From contig NZ_JABBGJ010000038.1 in NCBI RefSeq assembly GCF_012927345.1, forward strand, positions 46,005 to 110,004: DNA of 64,000 bases. Direction: 5' to 3'. Below, piece by piece: positions 8,367 through 17,970 of the stretch. Both the position numbers and the translations under genes were made by a program. This DNA is from Paraburkholderia polaris. Its GTDB lineage: Bacteria; Pseudomonadota; Gammaproteobacteria; Burkholderiales; Burkholderiaceae. Position 1 is the first letter of the stretch; each line of letters begins with the position of its first letter. A model generated the notes under the pieces. That model was not told the origin of the DNA. It saw only the letters and a program-made list of their open reading frames with translations, and made no database searches.

Positions 8367-9581
8367 TCAGCGGATCAGACTTGTGTCGGGCAGACGCTTC
8401 GCAATTTCTGCGATCAATGCGCGCGCGAGCGTCTGCTTGTCGGCGCGCGGCAGCCTGGTGGCGCCGGCTGCTTCAAAAAGGATCACTTCGTTGTCGTCGA
8501 GGCCAAAGGTCAGCGGGCCGAGATTACCGATCAGCAGCGGTACGTTCTTGCGCACGCGTTTTTCTTCGCCATGCACTTCAAGGTCGCCACTTTCGGCTGC
8601 GAACCCGACGGTGAATGGCGGATGGGGCAACTTCGCTACCGACGCCAGAATGTCCGGATTCTCGACGAACGTGAAGGTGGGCAGCGCGCGGTCGGCGGTC
8701 TTCTTGATCTTCTGTTCGCTGGCATGATCGACGCGCCAGTCGGCCACCGCAGCCACGCCGATAAAGATGTCGGCGTTCGCGACCGAGCGCATCACCGCGT
8801 CGTGCATTTGCTGCGCGGTTTGCACGTCTTCGCGGAACACGCCCCACGGCGTTTCCAGCGCGACGGGGCCGGCGACCAGATGCACCTCGGCGCCCGCTTG
8901 TTGCGCGGCGCGTGCCAACGCAAAGCCCATCTTGCCGCTCGAACGATTGGTGATGCCACGCACCGGATCGAGCGGCTCGAAAGTCGGGCCGGCGGTCAGC
9001 AACACGCGACGGCCGGACAGGATCTTGGGCGAGAAGAACGAGGCGATCGCCTCAAACGTGGCGGCCGCTTCCAACATCCGCCCGTCGCCGGTTTCGCCGC
9101 ACGCTTGCGGACCCGAATCGGGGCCGAGCACTTCAATGCCGTCCGCGCGCAGCTGCGTGACGTTGCGTTGGGTGGCCGGGTTCTGCCACATCTGCCGGTT
9201 CATCGCGGGCACGACGAGCAGCGGACAATCACGCGCGACACAAAGCGTCGAGAGCAGATCGTCGGCCATGCCGTGCGCGAGTTTGGCGAGGAAGTCGGTC
9301 GAGGCGGGCGCAATGACGATCGCGTCGGCTTCACGTGACAGATCGATGTGCGCCATGTTGTTCGGCACGCGAGCGTCCCACTGGCTCGTGTAGACCGGCC
9401 GGCCGGATAGCGCCTGCATCGTAACGGGGGTGATGAACTGCGTGGCCGCTTCGGTCATGACGACCTGCACGGTCGCGCCGGCCTTGGTCAAGAGACGCGT
9501 GAGTTCGGCGATCTTGTAGCAGGCAATGCCGCCCGTCATGCCGAGGACGAGGTGTTTTCCTGCGAGTTCTGCGGTTGCCAA
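8367..9581 (-). CDS. coaBC: bifunctional phosphopantothenoylcysteine decarboxylase / phosphopantothenate-cysteine ligase
   Basis: CoaBC performs two steps of coenzyme A synthesis: CTP-dependent ligation of cysteine to 4'-phosphopantothenate, then FMN-dependent decarboxylation. The N-terminal CoaC domain begins LAGKHLVLGMTGGIACYK and has the active-site block AHIDLSREADAIVIAPAS and PAMNRQMW. The C-terminal CoaB domain starts at RRVLLTAGPTFEPLDPVRG and contains NRSSGKMGFALA. I place the start at a TTG (9581) six bases after GGAGG; this gives 404 residues, close to 406 in E. coli. The only upstream ATG (9620) adds 13 unrelated residues and lacks a ribosome site. Confidence 0.93.
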   Translation of the reverse strand: MATAELAGKHLVLGMTGGIACYKIAELTRLLTKAGATVQVVMTEAATQFITPVTMQALSGRPVYTSQWDARVPNNMAHIDLSREADAIVIAPASTDFLAKLAHGMADDLLSTLCVARDCPLLVVPAMNRQMWQNPATQRNVTQLRADGIEVLGPDSGPQACGETGDGRMLEAAATFEAIASFFSPKILSGRRVLLTAGPTFEPLDPVRGITNRSSGKMGFALARAAQQAGAEVHLVAGPVALETPWGVFREDVQTAQQMHDAVMRSVANADIFIGVAAVADWRVDHASEQKIKKTADRALPTFTFVENPDILASVAKLPHPPFTVGFAAESGDLEVHGEEKRVRKNVPLLIGNLGPLTFGLDDNEVILFEAAGATRLPRADKQTLARALIAEIAKRLPDTSLIR

Positions 9582-9800
9582 CAAAAGCCTCCGACAAAGC
9601 GTGGTGGCCGGTGGTGGCACTATGCACCGCCGCCGGCCTTTAAACCGGACATACCCTCGGCCATGTTCGTGACGACCGAGCGCGGCCTTTAAACATAGCC
9701 GCGAGGCGTGCCCCGCAAACGTGACCCCTGAACATCGTCGCCAAGCACGGCCGAGGCGCGGCCCTGATAAACAGACCAGCGCGGGCGCAGGTAAGCCGCG

Positions 9801-10307
9801 TTAGCGCGTACTCCGCACGCGCCGCAATTCGTCGAGCACGAGCAGGATCGCGCCGATCGTGATCGCGCTGTCGGCGAGATTGAACGCCGGCCAGTGCCAG
9901 CTGCGCACGTGGAAATCGAGAAAGTCGATCACATGACCGTACGCGAGCCGGTCGATCACGTTGCCGAGCGCGCCGCCGAGAATCAGCGAGAGCGCCGTGC
10001 AGAACATCTTCTGTCCGCCATGACGCTTGAGCAGATAGCAGATCACGAGTGCCGCGACCACGCCGAGCGCGGTGAACGCCCAGCGCTGCCAACCGCCCGC
10101 CATCGCGAGGAAGCTGAAGGCGGCGCCACGGTTGTACACAAGGATCAGGTTGAAAAACGGCGCGACCTCATGCGGAACACCGTAGGCGAACACTTTCTGG
10201 ATCGCGATCTTGGTGAGCTGATCGAACAGAATCACGATCAGCGCGACGCCGAGCCAAGGCGCCAGCGAACTGTTTCCGGCCGACGTTTTCGACATGGTTC
10301 TTGCCAT
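9801..10307 (-). CDS. lspA: lipoprotein signal peptidase (signal peptidase II)
   Basis: LspA cleaves the signal peptide of diacylglyceryl-modified prolipoproteins in the inner membrane. The 168-residue protein has four membrane segments (about 15-33, 72-92, 101-118 and 144-162). The two catalytic aspartates are D119 in GGALGNVIDRL and D146 in FNLADSAI. The ATG at 10307 shares one base with the ileS stop codon (TAATG), showing translational coupling. The gene order ribF-ileS-lspA is the classic arrangement. About 180 bp without a gene follow before coaBC, holding two copies of a short CGGCCTTTAAA motif. Confidence 0.96.
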   Translation of the reverse strand: MARTMSKTSAGNSSLAPWLGVALIVILFDQLTKIAIQKVFAYGVPHEVAPFFNLILVYNRGAAFSFLAMAGGWQRWAFTALGVVAALVICYLLKRHGGQKMFCTALSLILGGALGNVIDRLAYGHVIDFLDFHVRSWHWPAFNLADSAITIGAILLVLDELRRVRSTR

Positions 10308-13144
10308 TATGCCGCGCTCCTCGTTTCTCCGTTGCCGAACAGATTGCTGAAGCAGCGGCCGCACAGATTGGGGTGCTCGGCGTTGGCGCCGACGTCCGCG
10401 CGGTAGTGCCAGCAGCGTTCGCACTTCAGATACTTCGAGGCGATCACTTCGACGCCTTCTTCCGCTTCGCTGTCGACCTTCACAACATTCGCCGCTGACG
10501 TGATCAGCACGAACTTCAGGTCGTCGGCGAGGCTCGCGAGCGCGTCGTAACGCGCGCCGCTCGCGCGGATTTCGACTTCCGCCTGCAGCGAGGAGCCGAT
10601 CAGGTTCGCCACACGCGCTTCTTCCAGTGCCTTGGTCACGTCACTGCGCGCGGCGCGCAGCAGCGTCCATTTGTCGAGCAGGTCGCCCGCTTCCGGTACC
10701 GGCGGGAACGCGTGATAGGTCTCGGTGAAAATCGTTTCGCTGTTCGGCGAGAAGATCTTCCACGCTTCTTCGGCGGTGAACGACAGGAACGGGGCCATCA
10801 AGCGCAGCAGACCGTGTGCGATGTGATACAGCGCGGTCTGAGCCGAACGGCGCGCGACGGAGTCAACCGCCGTGGTGTAAAGGCGGTCTTTCAGCACGTC
10901 CAGATAGAAGCCGCCCAGGTCTTCCGAGCAGAACGTCTGCAGTTTGGCGACCACCGGGTGGAACTCGTATTTCTCGTAGTGCGAGAGGATGTCGTTTTGC
11001 AGATTCGCCGACAGCGCCACTGCGTAACGATCGATCTCGAGCCAGTCTTCGACCGGACGCGCGTGTTGCGCGAAGTCGAAGTCCGACAGGTTCGCGAGCA
11101 GGAAGCGCAGCGTGTTGCGGATGCGGCGATAGCCTTCCGTCACGCGCTTCAGGATCTCCTCAGAGATTGCCAGTTCGCCCGAGTAATCGGTCGACGCGAT
11201 CCACAAACGGATGATTTCCGCGCCGAGGCGGTTCGCCACTTCATGCGGGTCGATACCGTTGCCGAGCGACTTGCTCATCTTGCGGCCTTCGCCGTCGACG
11301 GTGAAGCCGTGCGTGAGCAACGCGTTGTACGGCGGGCGGCCGTCGAGCATCGAAGCGGTCAGCAGCGACGAATGGAACCAGCCGCGGTGCTGGTCCGAGC
11401 CTTCCAGGTACAGGTCAGCCGGGAATTGCAGCTCGTCTTTATGCGAGCCGCGCAGCACGTGCCAATGCGTGGTGCCCGAATCGAACCAGACGTCGAGCGT
11501 GTCGCGGTTCTTTTCGTACATGTTGGCGTCGTCGCCGAGCAGTTCGCGCGGGTCGAGCGTTTGCCACGCCTCGATGCCGGCCTGCTCGACGCGTTGCGCG
11601 ACTTCTTCGAGCAACTCCAGCGTGCGCGGATGCAGCTCGCCGGTTTCCTTGTGCACGAAGAACGCCATCGGCACGCCCCATTGACGCTGACGCGACAGCG
11701 TCCAGTCCGGGCGATTCGCGATCATGCTGAACAGGCGCTGCTTGCCCCACGACGGATAGAATGCGGTGTTCTCGATGCCTTCGAGCGCGGTTTCGCGCAG
11801 CGTCTTGTCGGTGTCGTTCGGCTTCACGTCCATGCCGGCGAACCATTGCGAGGTTGCACGGTAGATGATCGGCGTCTTGTGGCGCCAGCAGTGCATGTAG
11901 CTGTGCGTGTACTTCTCGGTGCGCAACAGTGAGCCGGCTGCCTGCAGGGCTTCGACGATCTGCGGGTTGGCCGCCCAGATCGACAGGCCGCCGAACAGCG
12001 CGAGCGATTCGATGTAACGGCCGTCGCCCATCACCGGGTTGATGATGTCCGAATCGGCCATGCCGTGCGCCTTGCAGGACACGAAGTCTTCCACGCCGTA
12101 TGCCGGCGACGAATGGACTACACCTGTACCCGTTTCGGTTGTCACGTAGTCGCCGAGATAAACGGGCGCCGTGCGCTTGTAGGCCGGATGCGCGGATGCG
12201 AGCGGATGATTGAAGCGCAGATTGACCAGCTTCTCGCCCGGCGTGGTCGCGACGATCGACCCTTCCAGTCCGTACAGTTTCAGGCACGCTTCAACGCGTT
12301 CTTCGGCGAGGATCAGCAAGCCGCGCGGCGTATCGACCAGCGCGTAGACGATTTCCGGATGCAGGTTCAGCGCCTGGTTGGCAGGGACGGTCCACGGCGT
12401 GGTGGTCCAGATCACGATGCCGCCTTCGTTGCGCGGCAGCGCATTCAGGCCGAAGGCCTGCGCGGTCTTTTCCGGTTCGGCGAAGCTGAACAGCACGTCG
12501 ATGGTCGGATCGGTCTTGTCCTTGTATTCAACTTCCGCTTCGGCCAACGCCGAGCCGCAGTCGAAACACCAGTTGACCGGCTTCAGACCGCGGAACACGT
12601 AGCCCTTTTCCATGATCTTCGCGAGCGCGCGGATTTCGCCGGCTTCGTTCGTGAAGTTCATCGTCTTGTACGGGTTGTCCCAGTCGCCGAGCACGCCCAG
12701 ACGGCGGAAGCCGACCTTCTGCTTCTCGATCTGCTCGGTCGCGTAAGCACGCGCCTTCTGCATCACTTCAGCGGCCGGCAGCGACTTGCCGAACTGCTTT
12801 TCGATCTGGATTTCGATCGGCATGCCGTGGCAATCCCAGCCCGGCACGTAGACCGCGTCGAAGCCCGCCAGATTGCGCGCCTTGACGATCATGTCCTTGA
12901 GGATCTTGTTCACCGCGTGGCCGAGGTGGATGTCGCCGTTCGCATACGGCGGGCCGTCGTGCAGGATGAACTTCTTGCGGCCTTTGCTGGCTGCGCGGAT
13001 CGTCTCGTAGACCTTGCGTTCCTGCCATTCCTTGACCCATTGCGGCTCGCGCTTGGGCAGGTCGCCACGCATCGGGAACGGCGTGTCGAGCAGGTTGACC
13101 GGGTAGCGTGACTGCGGTTTCGAATCGGCTTTCTTGTTGCTCAT
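10307..13144 (-). CDS. ileS: isoleucyl-tRNA synthetase
   Basis: IleRS charges tRNA-Ile and edits mischarged valine. The 945-residue class I synthetase (E. coli 938) has the HIGH-type motif HLGH at 73-76, the KMSKS loop at 622-626 (GRKMSKSLGN), and an editing domain between them with TTPWTVPANQALN. The C-terminal zinc finger has C908, C911, C928 and C931 (CERC...CGRC). The ATG at 13144 gives the usual N-terminus with SRYPVNLLDTPFPMRGDL; the longer open frame to 13405 is low-complexity read-through. It is the middle gene of the ribF-ileS-lspA operon. Confidence 0.98.
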   Translation of the reverse strand: MSNKKADSKPQSRYPVNLLDTPFPMRGDLPKREPQWVKEWQERKVYETIRAASKGRKKFILHDGPPYANGDIHLGHAVNKILKDMIVKARNLAGFDAVYVPGWDCHGMPIEIQIEKQFGKSLPAAEVMQKARAYATEQIEKQKVGFRRLGVLGDWDNPYKTMNFTNEAGEIRALAKIMEKGYVFRGLKPVNWCFDCGSALAEAEVEYKDKTDPTIDVLFSFAEPEKTAQAFGLNALPRNEGGIVIWTTTPWTVPANQALNLHPEIVYALVDTPRGLLILAEERVEACLKLYGLEGSIVATTPGEKLVNLRFNHPLASAHPAYKRTAPVYLGDYVTTETGTGVVHSSPAYGVEDFVSCKAHGMADSDIINPVMGDGRYIESLALFGGLSIWAANPQIVEALQAAGSLLRTEKYTHSYMHCWRHKTPIIYRATSQWFAGMDVKPNDTDKTLRETALEGIENTAFYPSWGKQRLFSMIANRPDWTLSRQRQWGVPMAFFVHKETGELHPRTLELLEEVAQRVEQAGIEAWQTLDPRELLGDDANMYEKNRDTLDVWFDSGTTHWHVLRGSHKDELQFPADLYLEGSDQHRGWFHSSLLTASMLDGRPPYNALLTHGFTVDGEGRKMSKSLGNGIDPHEVANRLGAEIIRLWIASTDYSGELAISEEILKRVTEGYRRIRNTLRFLLANLSDFDFAQHARPVEDWLEIDRYAVALSANLQNDILSHYEKYEFHPVVAKLQTFCSEDLGGFYLDVLKDRLYTTAVDSVARRSAQTALYHIAHGLLRLMAPFLSFTAEEAWKIFSPNSETIFTETYHAFPPVPEAGDLLDKWTLLRAARSDVTKALEEARVANLIGSSLQAEVEIRASGARYDALASLADDLKFVLITSAANVVKVDSEAEEGVEVIASKYLKCERCWHYRADVGANAEHPNLCGRCFSNLFGNGETRSAA

Positions 13145-13313
13145 GATGAGGTCGCGGTGAATTCTTTCTAAGCGCAGCGAAGCTGCGGTATGCGCATGAA
13201 GCGCAGGGCGGGGGGCGCGCCCGGCAGGCATGTCGCGTGATTCACGGACGCCCTTCGATGCGCGCAGCGGTGGGTACATGCAGCACTTGGCGCGCTCGCA
13301 TGTACCGCGGCGG

Positions 13314-14309
13314 CTATCTAATTCGGTCGGTGGCCGAGGTGGCGAAGCCGGTGGAGCGGCTGCCCGGCGTGCCGGCGCCGACGGCCGCGAACCACGCGCG
13401 CGCATTGGCGACGTCGCGCGCGATGGCGGCGGTCAGCGTTTCGAGGTCGACGTATTTTTCCTCGTCGCGCAGCTTTTTCAGGAATTCGACGCGCACGAGT
13501 TTGCCATATGCGTCGCCGTGCCAGTCGAGCAGGTGCACTTCGAGCAGCACGCGGCCGGAATCGTCGACGGTGGGACGCAGGCCGAGGCTGGCGACACCAG
13601 GCAGCGGTTCGTCCGCGACACCATGCACGCGCACGACGAAAATACCGGACAGCGCCGGACGCTTGTGGGCGATCGCCAGATTGAGCGTGGGGAAACCGAG
13701 GTCGCGGCCGAGCTTCATGCCATGCACCACGTGCCCGCTAATCAGATAATCGCGACCCAGCGCGGCACGCGCCGAGTCGAGATCGCCCGCCACCAGCGCG
13801 GCGCGTACGCCCGAGCTTGAAATGCGCGCGCCGGACGGATCCGCCACGGTTGCCATCTGCTCGACTTCGAAGCCGTATTGCTCACCCGCAGTCTTGAGCG
13901 ACGCGAAATCGCCTGCGCGTTTGGCGCCGTAGCGGAAGTCGTCGCCGATCATCACCCAGCGCGCATGCAGGCCGTTGACGATGATCCGCTCGACGAACGC
14001 GTCCGGCGACTGGCTCGCGAAAGTGTGATTGAAATGCTCGACCACGACCCGGTCGACGCCGTTGGTGCGCAGCGCCTCGAGCTTGTCGCGCAGCATGGCG
14101 ATTCGCGGCGGCGCGCCAGCCGGATTGAAGAACTCGCGCGGGTGCGGCTCGAAGGTCATCACGCAGACGGGCAGGCCGCGTGCATCGGCTGCGGCCCGGA
14201 CATGGGCGAGCAAAGCCTGATGGCCGCGGTGGACACCGTCGAAGTTGCCGATGGTCAGTGCGCAAGGCGCACGGCTTTCAGCATTGGGAAGACCGCGGAA
14301 GACTCTCAC
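13314..14309 (-). CDS. ribF: bifunctional riboflavin kinase / FAD synthetase
   Basis: RibF phosphorylates riboflavin to FMN and adenylylates FMN to FAD. The N-terminal adenylyltransferase domain shows IGNFDGVHRGHQALL with the nucleotidyl-transferase HxGH at residues 27-30 and VMTFEPHPREFF. The C-terminal kinase domain contains HGMKLGRDLGFPTLNLAI and GVASLGLRPTVDDSG. Length 331 is slightly above E. coli RibF (313), with a Gly/Ser/Thr-rich tail. It starts the minus-strand operon; 169 bp separate it from ileS, with no terminator seen. It is divergent from purN, 118 bp away. Confidence 0.96.
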   Translation of the reverse strand: MRVFRGLPNAESRAPCALTIGNFDGVHRGHQALLAHVRAAADARGLPVCVMTFEPHPREFFNPAGAPPRIAMLRDKLEALRTNGVDRVVVEHFNHTFASQSPDAFVERIIVNGLHARWVMIGDDFRYGAKRAGDFASLKTAGEQYGFEVEQMATVADPSGARISSSGVRAALVAGDLDSARAALGRDYLISGHVVHGMKLGRDLGFPTLNLAIAHKRPALSGIFVVRVHGVADEPLPGVASLGLRPTVDDSGRVLLEVHLLDWHGDAYGKLVRVEFLKKLRDEEKYVDLETLTAAIARDVANARAWFAAVGAGTPGSRSTGFATSATDRIR

Positions 14310-14427
14310 GATAGCGGGTTTGAGGTAGGGCGGCCGAGATGCCGCAAAACAAACGATTATAAACGCTCAGCGCACGAGACGGCGGCGCGTCGCCGTTTCA
14401 GTGTCCCCCGAATGATAAAATCCGCGG

Positions 14428-15081
14428 ATGAAAAAACTCGTCATCCTGATTTCCGGACGGGGAAGCAACATGGAAGCTATCATTCGCGCCTGCGCGGACG
14501 AGGGCTGGGCGGCGCAAGTCGCCGCCGTGATTGCCAACCGTCCTGACGCCGCGGGCCTTGCGTTCGCGGCGTCGCACGGCATTGCCACGGCGGTGGTCGA
14601 CCACCGCCAGTTTCCGGATCGCGACAGCTTCGACGCCGCGCTGGCCAAAGAAATCGACAGCTTCGCGCCTGATCTCGTCGTGCTCGCCGGCTTCATGCGG
14701 GTGCTCACGGCCGGTTTCGTCGACCATTACGCCGGGCGCATGCTGAACGTGCACCCGTCGCTGCTGCCGAGCTTTCCGGGCCTGAAAACCCATCAACAGG
14801 CACTTGACGCCGGCGTGCGGCTGCACGGCGCGTCGGTGCATTTTGTCACGTCGCAGCTGGATCACGGGCCGATCGTCGCGCAGGCGGCCGTCCCCGTTGA
14901 GGCTGGCGACACCCCCGCCACGCTCGCGGAACGCGTGCTGGCAACCGAACACGTTATTTATCCACGCGCGGTGCGCTGGTTCGTCGAAGGGCGTCTTGCT
15001 CTCGACGGCTTGCGTGTCACGCTTACGCCGCCGGAGCCGCAATGGCTCTTTGCCGGTCACACCGCCGGAGAGGGCGCATGA
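14428..15081 (+). CDS. purN: phosphoribosylglycinamide formyltransferase
   Basis: PurN transfers a formyl group from 10-formyl-THF to GAR in purine synthesis. The 217-residue protein has the phosphate-binding SGRGSNMEAI (9-18). The catalytic triad is N107 and H109 in MLNVHPSLLPSFPG and D145 in TSQLDHGPIV. Its stop overlaps the rsmB start (ATGA), so the two are coupled. Confidence 0.97.
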   Translation: MKKLVILISGRGSNMEAIIRACADEGWAAQVAAVIANRPDAAGLAFAASHGIATAVVDHRQFPDRDSFDAALAKEIDSFAPDLVVLAGFMRVLTAGFVDHYAGRMLNVHPSLLPSFPGLKTHQQALDAGVRLHGASVHFVTSQLDHGPIVAQAAVPVEAGDTPATLAERVLATEHVIYPRAVRWFVEGRLALDGLRVTLTPPEPQWLFAGHTAGEGA

Positions 15082-16337
15082 GATTACATGGTTTTTTGAT
15101 TGGACAAACTGAGACTTTGCTGGCTGAAGTCCTGAAACTGAACGGCCCGGCCGACGCCACGACGAGCCGCTTTTTCCGCGCGCACCCGAAGCTCGGACAC
15201 GGCGAGCGCGGCGTGATCGCCGAGGCGGTCTTCGCGGTGCTGCGCCGCCGGATGGAATTCGCCCACCTGGCCGAAGGCGGCGCGGGCAGCCCGGCCCGCC
15301 GTATGGCCTTGCTGGGACTGATGCAGACGGCCGGGCGCACGGCCCTCAAGCCGTTCGTGTCGGAGACCGAGTCGCATTGGCTCGAACACGTCGCGAAGAT
15401 CGATCCTGAAAACCTGCCGCTGCGGATTCGCCTGAATCTGCCCGACTGGATCTATCAGGCGCTCTCCAAGCGTTTCGAGCCCGCGGAACTGGCGCAACTG
15501 GCCGCCGCGCTGAACTACCCGGCGCCGCTGGACCTGCGCTCGAATCCGATCAAGGCAAGCCGCGACGACGTGCTGAACGCACTGTCGAAGGCCGGTATCG
15601 AAGGCGGCGCAACGCCTTTCGCGCCGTTCGGCGTGCGGGTGGTCGGCAAGCCGCCGCTCACCAAGCTGGACGCGTTCCAGCACGGCTGGGTCGAAGTCCA
15701 GGACGAAGGCAGCCAGTTGCTGTGTTCGCTGGTCGCGCCCAAGCGCGGCGAGATGATCGTCGACTTCTGCGCGGGCGCGGGTGGTAAGACGCTGGCGCTG
15801 GGCGCGGCGATGCGCTCCACCGGGCGTCTGTACGCATTCGACATCTCCGAGCGGCGTTTGGCCAAGCTCAAGCCGCGCCTCGCGCGCAGCGGGCTGTCGA
15901 ACGTGAATCCGGTGCTGATCGACAGCGAACACGACGCGAAGATCAAGCGTCTGGCCGGCAAGATTGACCGCGTGCTGGTCGACGCGCCGTGCAGCGGCCT
16001 GGGTACACTGCGCCGCAATCCGGACCTGAAGTGGCGCCAGTCGCCGGAATCGGTCGCCGAACTGGCGCCGAAGCAGGCGTCGATTCTGGCCAGCGCCTCG
16101 CGTCTGGTGAAGAAGGGCGGCCGTCTCGTCTACGCAACCTGCTCGATTCTGGAAGAGGAAAACGAAGCCGTCGTCCAGCAGTTCCTCGCCGACCATCCGG
16201 ACTTCGCCTTGGTGCCGGCGCGCGACGTGCTCGCCGAGCAGCGCATCGACCTGGAAATGGGCGACTATCTGTCGCTGTGGCCGCACCGTCACGCTACTGA
16301 CGGCTTCTTCGCAGCCGTGCTGGAACGCCAGAGCTAA
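15078..16337 (+). CDS. rsmB: RsmB/NOP-family RNA m5C methyltransferase
   Basis: A 419-residue SAM-dependent RNA cytosine-5 methyltransferase, most likely acting on 16S rRNA. The N-terminal third is a NusB-like helical domain with LGHGERGVIAEAVFAVLRRR. The Rossmann domain begins at DFCAGAGGKTLALG. The catalytic cysteines are C305 in DAPCSGLGTLRRNPD and C355 in YATCSILEEENE, as in all RsmB/NOP enzymes. The ATG at 15078 overlaps the purN stop. Exact target (C967 or another) cannot be told from sequence alone. Confidence 0.87.
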   Translation: MRLHGFLIGQTETLLAEVLKLNGPADATTSRFFRAHPKLGHGERGVIAEAVFAVLRRRMEFAHLAEGGAGSPARRMALLGLMQTAGRTALKPFVSETESHWLEHVAKIDPENLPLRIRLNLPDWIYQALSKRFEPAELAQLAAALNYPAPLDLRSNPIKASRDDVLNALSKAGIEGGATPFAPFGVRVVGKPPLTKLDAFQHGWVEVQDEGSQLLCSLVAPKRGEMIVDFCAGAGGKTLALGAAMRSTGRLYAFDISERRLAKLKPRLARSGLSNVNPVLIDSEHDAKIKRLAGKIDRVLVDAPCSGLGTLRRNPDLKWRQSPESVAELAPKQASILASASRLVKKGGRLVYATCSILEEENEAVVQQFLADHPDFALVPARDVLAEQRIDLEMGDYLSLWPHRHATDGFFAAVLERQS

Positions 16338-16353
16338 ACGCAACAGCTTGTCT

Positions 16354-16396
16354 GCCGGCGCGACCGGGTTCGTTTCCTGAACCCGGTCGCGCCGGC
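16354..16396. repeat. 17-bp perfect inverted repeat between rsmB and mscS
   Basis: GCCGGCGCGACCGGGTT and its exact complement are separated by 9 nt, starting 16 bp after the rsmB stop. There is no T-run, so it may be a Rho-assisted or 3'-end-stabilising hairpin rather than an intrinsic terminator. Confidence 0.75.
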
Positions 16397-16411
16397 GATT
16401 TCGGCGACATC

Positions 16412-17767
16412 ATGCAAAACCGCATTTTTCCTCACATGTTCGGCGACCTCGCGCGCGATTTCGGCCAGCCGGTCATGCTGTGGCAGGTCGGCGTGCTGCT
16501 GGGGACGCTCGCCATTGCCTGGCTGATCGCGCGCCTGTTGCGCCGGACGCTCGATCTGCGCCGTCAGACGCGGTACCAGACGCTGCGCTTCGGCGCGGAA
16601 AGCCTGAACCGCGCGTTCTTTCCGCTGATCGGGGCGGCGCTCGTATGGCTTGCGCAGGCGATCACCGGCCAGTTCATGCACACCGCGCTGCTCGATCTGG
16701 CGCTGGTGCCGCTGTTCGGTATTGGCTTGATTTACATCGTGTTTTTCTTCGCGCGGCGGGTCTTCAGTCACGACGGCGCGAATCATCCGTGGCTGTTCCT
16801 GGTCGAGAAAGTCGTCTCGCTGGTCGTCTGGATCGGCATGGTGCTCACCGTGATGGGCATTCAGGATGACGTGATCGCGTGGATGGGCAGCGTGCGCTTC
16901 AGGGTCGCGAATGCACACATGACGCTGCTTTCGCTCACCACGGGGCTCCTGTGGGTGGGCGTGACGATGATCGTCGCAATGTGGCTCGGCGCCACGTTCG
17001 AAGACCGCCTGATGCGCTCAAAGACGCTCGACGCCAACCTGAAAGTGGTGGTGGCGCGGGTCGGGCGTGCTGCATTTGTGCTGGCGGCGGTGCTGATCAG
17101 CCTGTCGCTGGTCGGCATCGACATTACCGTGCTGGGGGTGTTCGGCGGCGCGCTGGGTGTGGGGCTTGGGTTCGGGCTGCAGAAGATCGCCAGCAACTAC
17201 GTCTCGGGGTTCATCATCCTGATCGACCGCTCGCTGCGCATCGGCGACACGATCAATGTCAGCGGCCTGCAGGGCATGGTCACGCAGATCCGCACGCGTT
17301 ATACGGTGGTGCGCGGCCTGGACGGCATCGAAACGCTGATCCCGAATGAAAAGCTGATCACGGACGTGGTGCAGAACCAGTCCTCCTATCTGACGCGCGG
17401 CTACGCGAAGGTGGCTGTGCAGGTCGCCTACTCCTCCGACGTCGAGCAGGCGATGACGTTGCTCGCTCAAGCCGCACAGGGCGTCGCCCGGGTGCTGCAG
17501 GAGCCGGCGCCTACGCCTTATCTGGCAAGCTTTGGCTCCGACGGCATCAATCTCGAGCTGGGCTTCTGGATCGAAGACGCGGCGACAGGCACTTCTGGCG
17601 TGCGCTCGGCCGTCAATCGCAACATCTGGCGTCTATTCTCCGAGCACGACATCTCGATTCCTTTCGCGCAACGCGAAGTGCGAATCGTCGGCAACATGAG
17701 CGACGCGATGCCGCAGGCGGTAACAATGACCGCTCCCGCGGCGAATCAGGCCGACAGCGGCCGCTGA
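16412..17767 (+). CDS. mechanosensitive ion channel, MscS family
   Basis: A 451-residue inner-membrane channel that opens on membrane tension. Membrane helices lie at roughly residues 20-40, 65-85, 90-110, 130-150, 170-195 and 210-235. The pore helix and beta domain form the typical block GALGVGLGFGLQKIASNYVS followed by GFIILIDRSLRIGDTINV and GLQGMVTQIRTRYTVVRGLDG with ETLIPNEKLI. With three extra N-terminal helices it is larger than E. coli MscS (286), resembling the YnaI/YbdG size class. It lies 74 bp after rsmB, same strand. Confidence 0.93.
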   Translation: MQNRIFPHMFGDLARDFGQPVMLWQVGVLLGTLAIAWLIARLLRRTLDLRRQTRYQTLRFGAESLNRAFFPLIGAALVWLAQAITGQFMHTALLDLALVPLFGIGLIYIVFFFARRVFSHDGANHPWLFLVEKVVSLVVWIGMVLTVMGIQDDVIAWMGSVRFRVANAHMTLLSLTTGLLWVGVTMIVAMWLGATFEDRLMRSKTLDANLKVVVARVGRAAFVLAAVLISLSLVGIDITVLGVFGGALGVGLGFGLQKIASNYVSGFIILIDRSLRIGDTINVSGLQGMVTQIRTRYTVVRGLDGIETLIPNEKLITDVVQNQSSYLTRGYAKVAVQVAYSSDVEQAMTLLAQAAQGVARVLQEPAPTPYLASFGSDGINLELGFWIEDAATGTSGVRSAVNRNIWRLFSEHDISIPFAQREVRIVGNMSDAMPQAVTMTAPAANQADSGR

Positions 17768-17860
17768 CGGGCACTTCGAACCCGCCGGCAGGTCTAAAAA
17801 AGACCTTCGGCGTGTTCCCTTCCGTTGATACCGCACAAAAAATCCCTATTTGTTACAAAC

Positions 17861-17883
17861 ACTTGGAACGCTTCAAGTAGAAT
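17861..17883 (+). promoter_or_regulatory. imperfect palindrome overlapping a -10 box, upstream of the desaturase
   Basis: ACTTGGAACGCTTCAAGT (17861-17878) has 5-bp arms ACTTG/CAAGT and near-symmetry in the centre. It runs directly into TAGAAT (17878-17883), a plausible -10. TTACAA lies 19 bp upstream of it, a poor spacing. A repressor bound here would block the promoter; TetR-type regulators commonly control desaturase genes. Confidence 0.35.
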
Positions 17884-17970
17884 ATCGTCCAATCCCGCTG
17901 TATGCTTTCACTTTCTTGACACGCGCATTTCGCGTGTGTCTGGCGTCTCTTGTTCCACAGGTAAATTGCC

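Noticed and set aside
9621..9800. Two CGGCCTTTAAA motifs between coaBC and lspA
   Set aside because: Only two short imperfect copies; not enough for a repeat family or regulatory claim.
17790..17806. AGGTCT/AGACCT hairpin after mscS as terminator
   Set aside because: Six-bp stem without a T-run; too weak to call.
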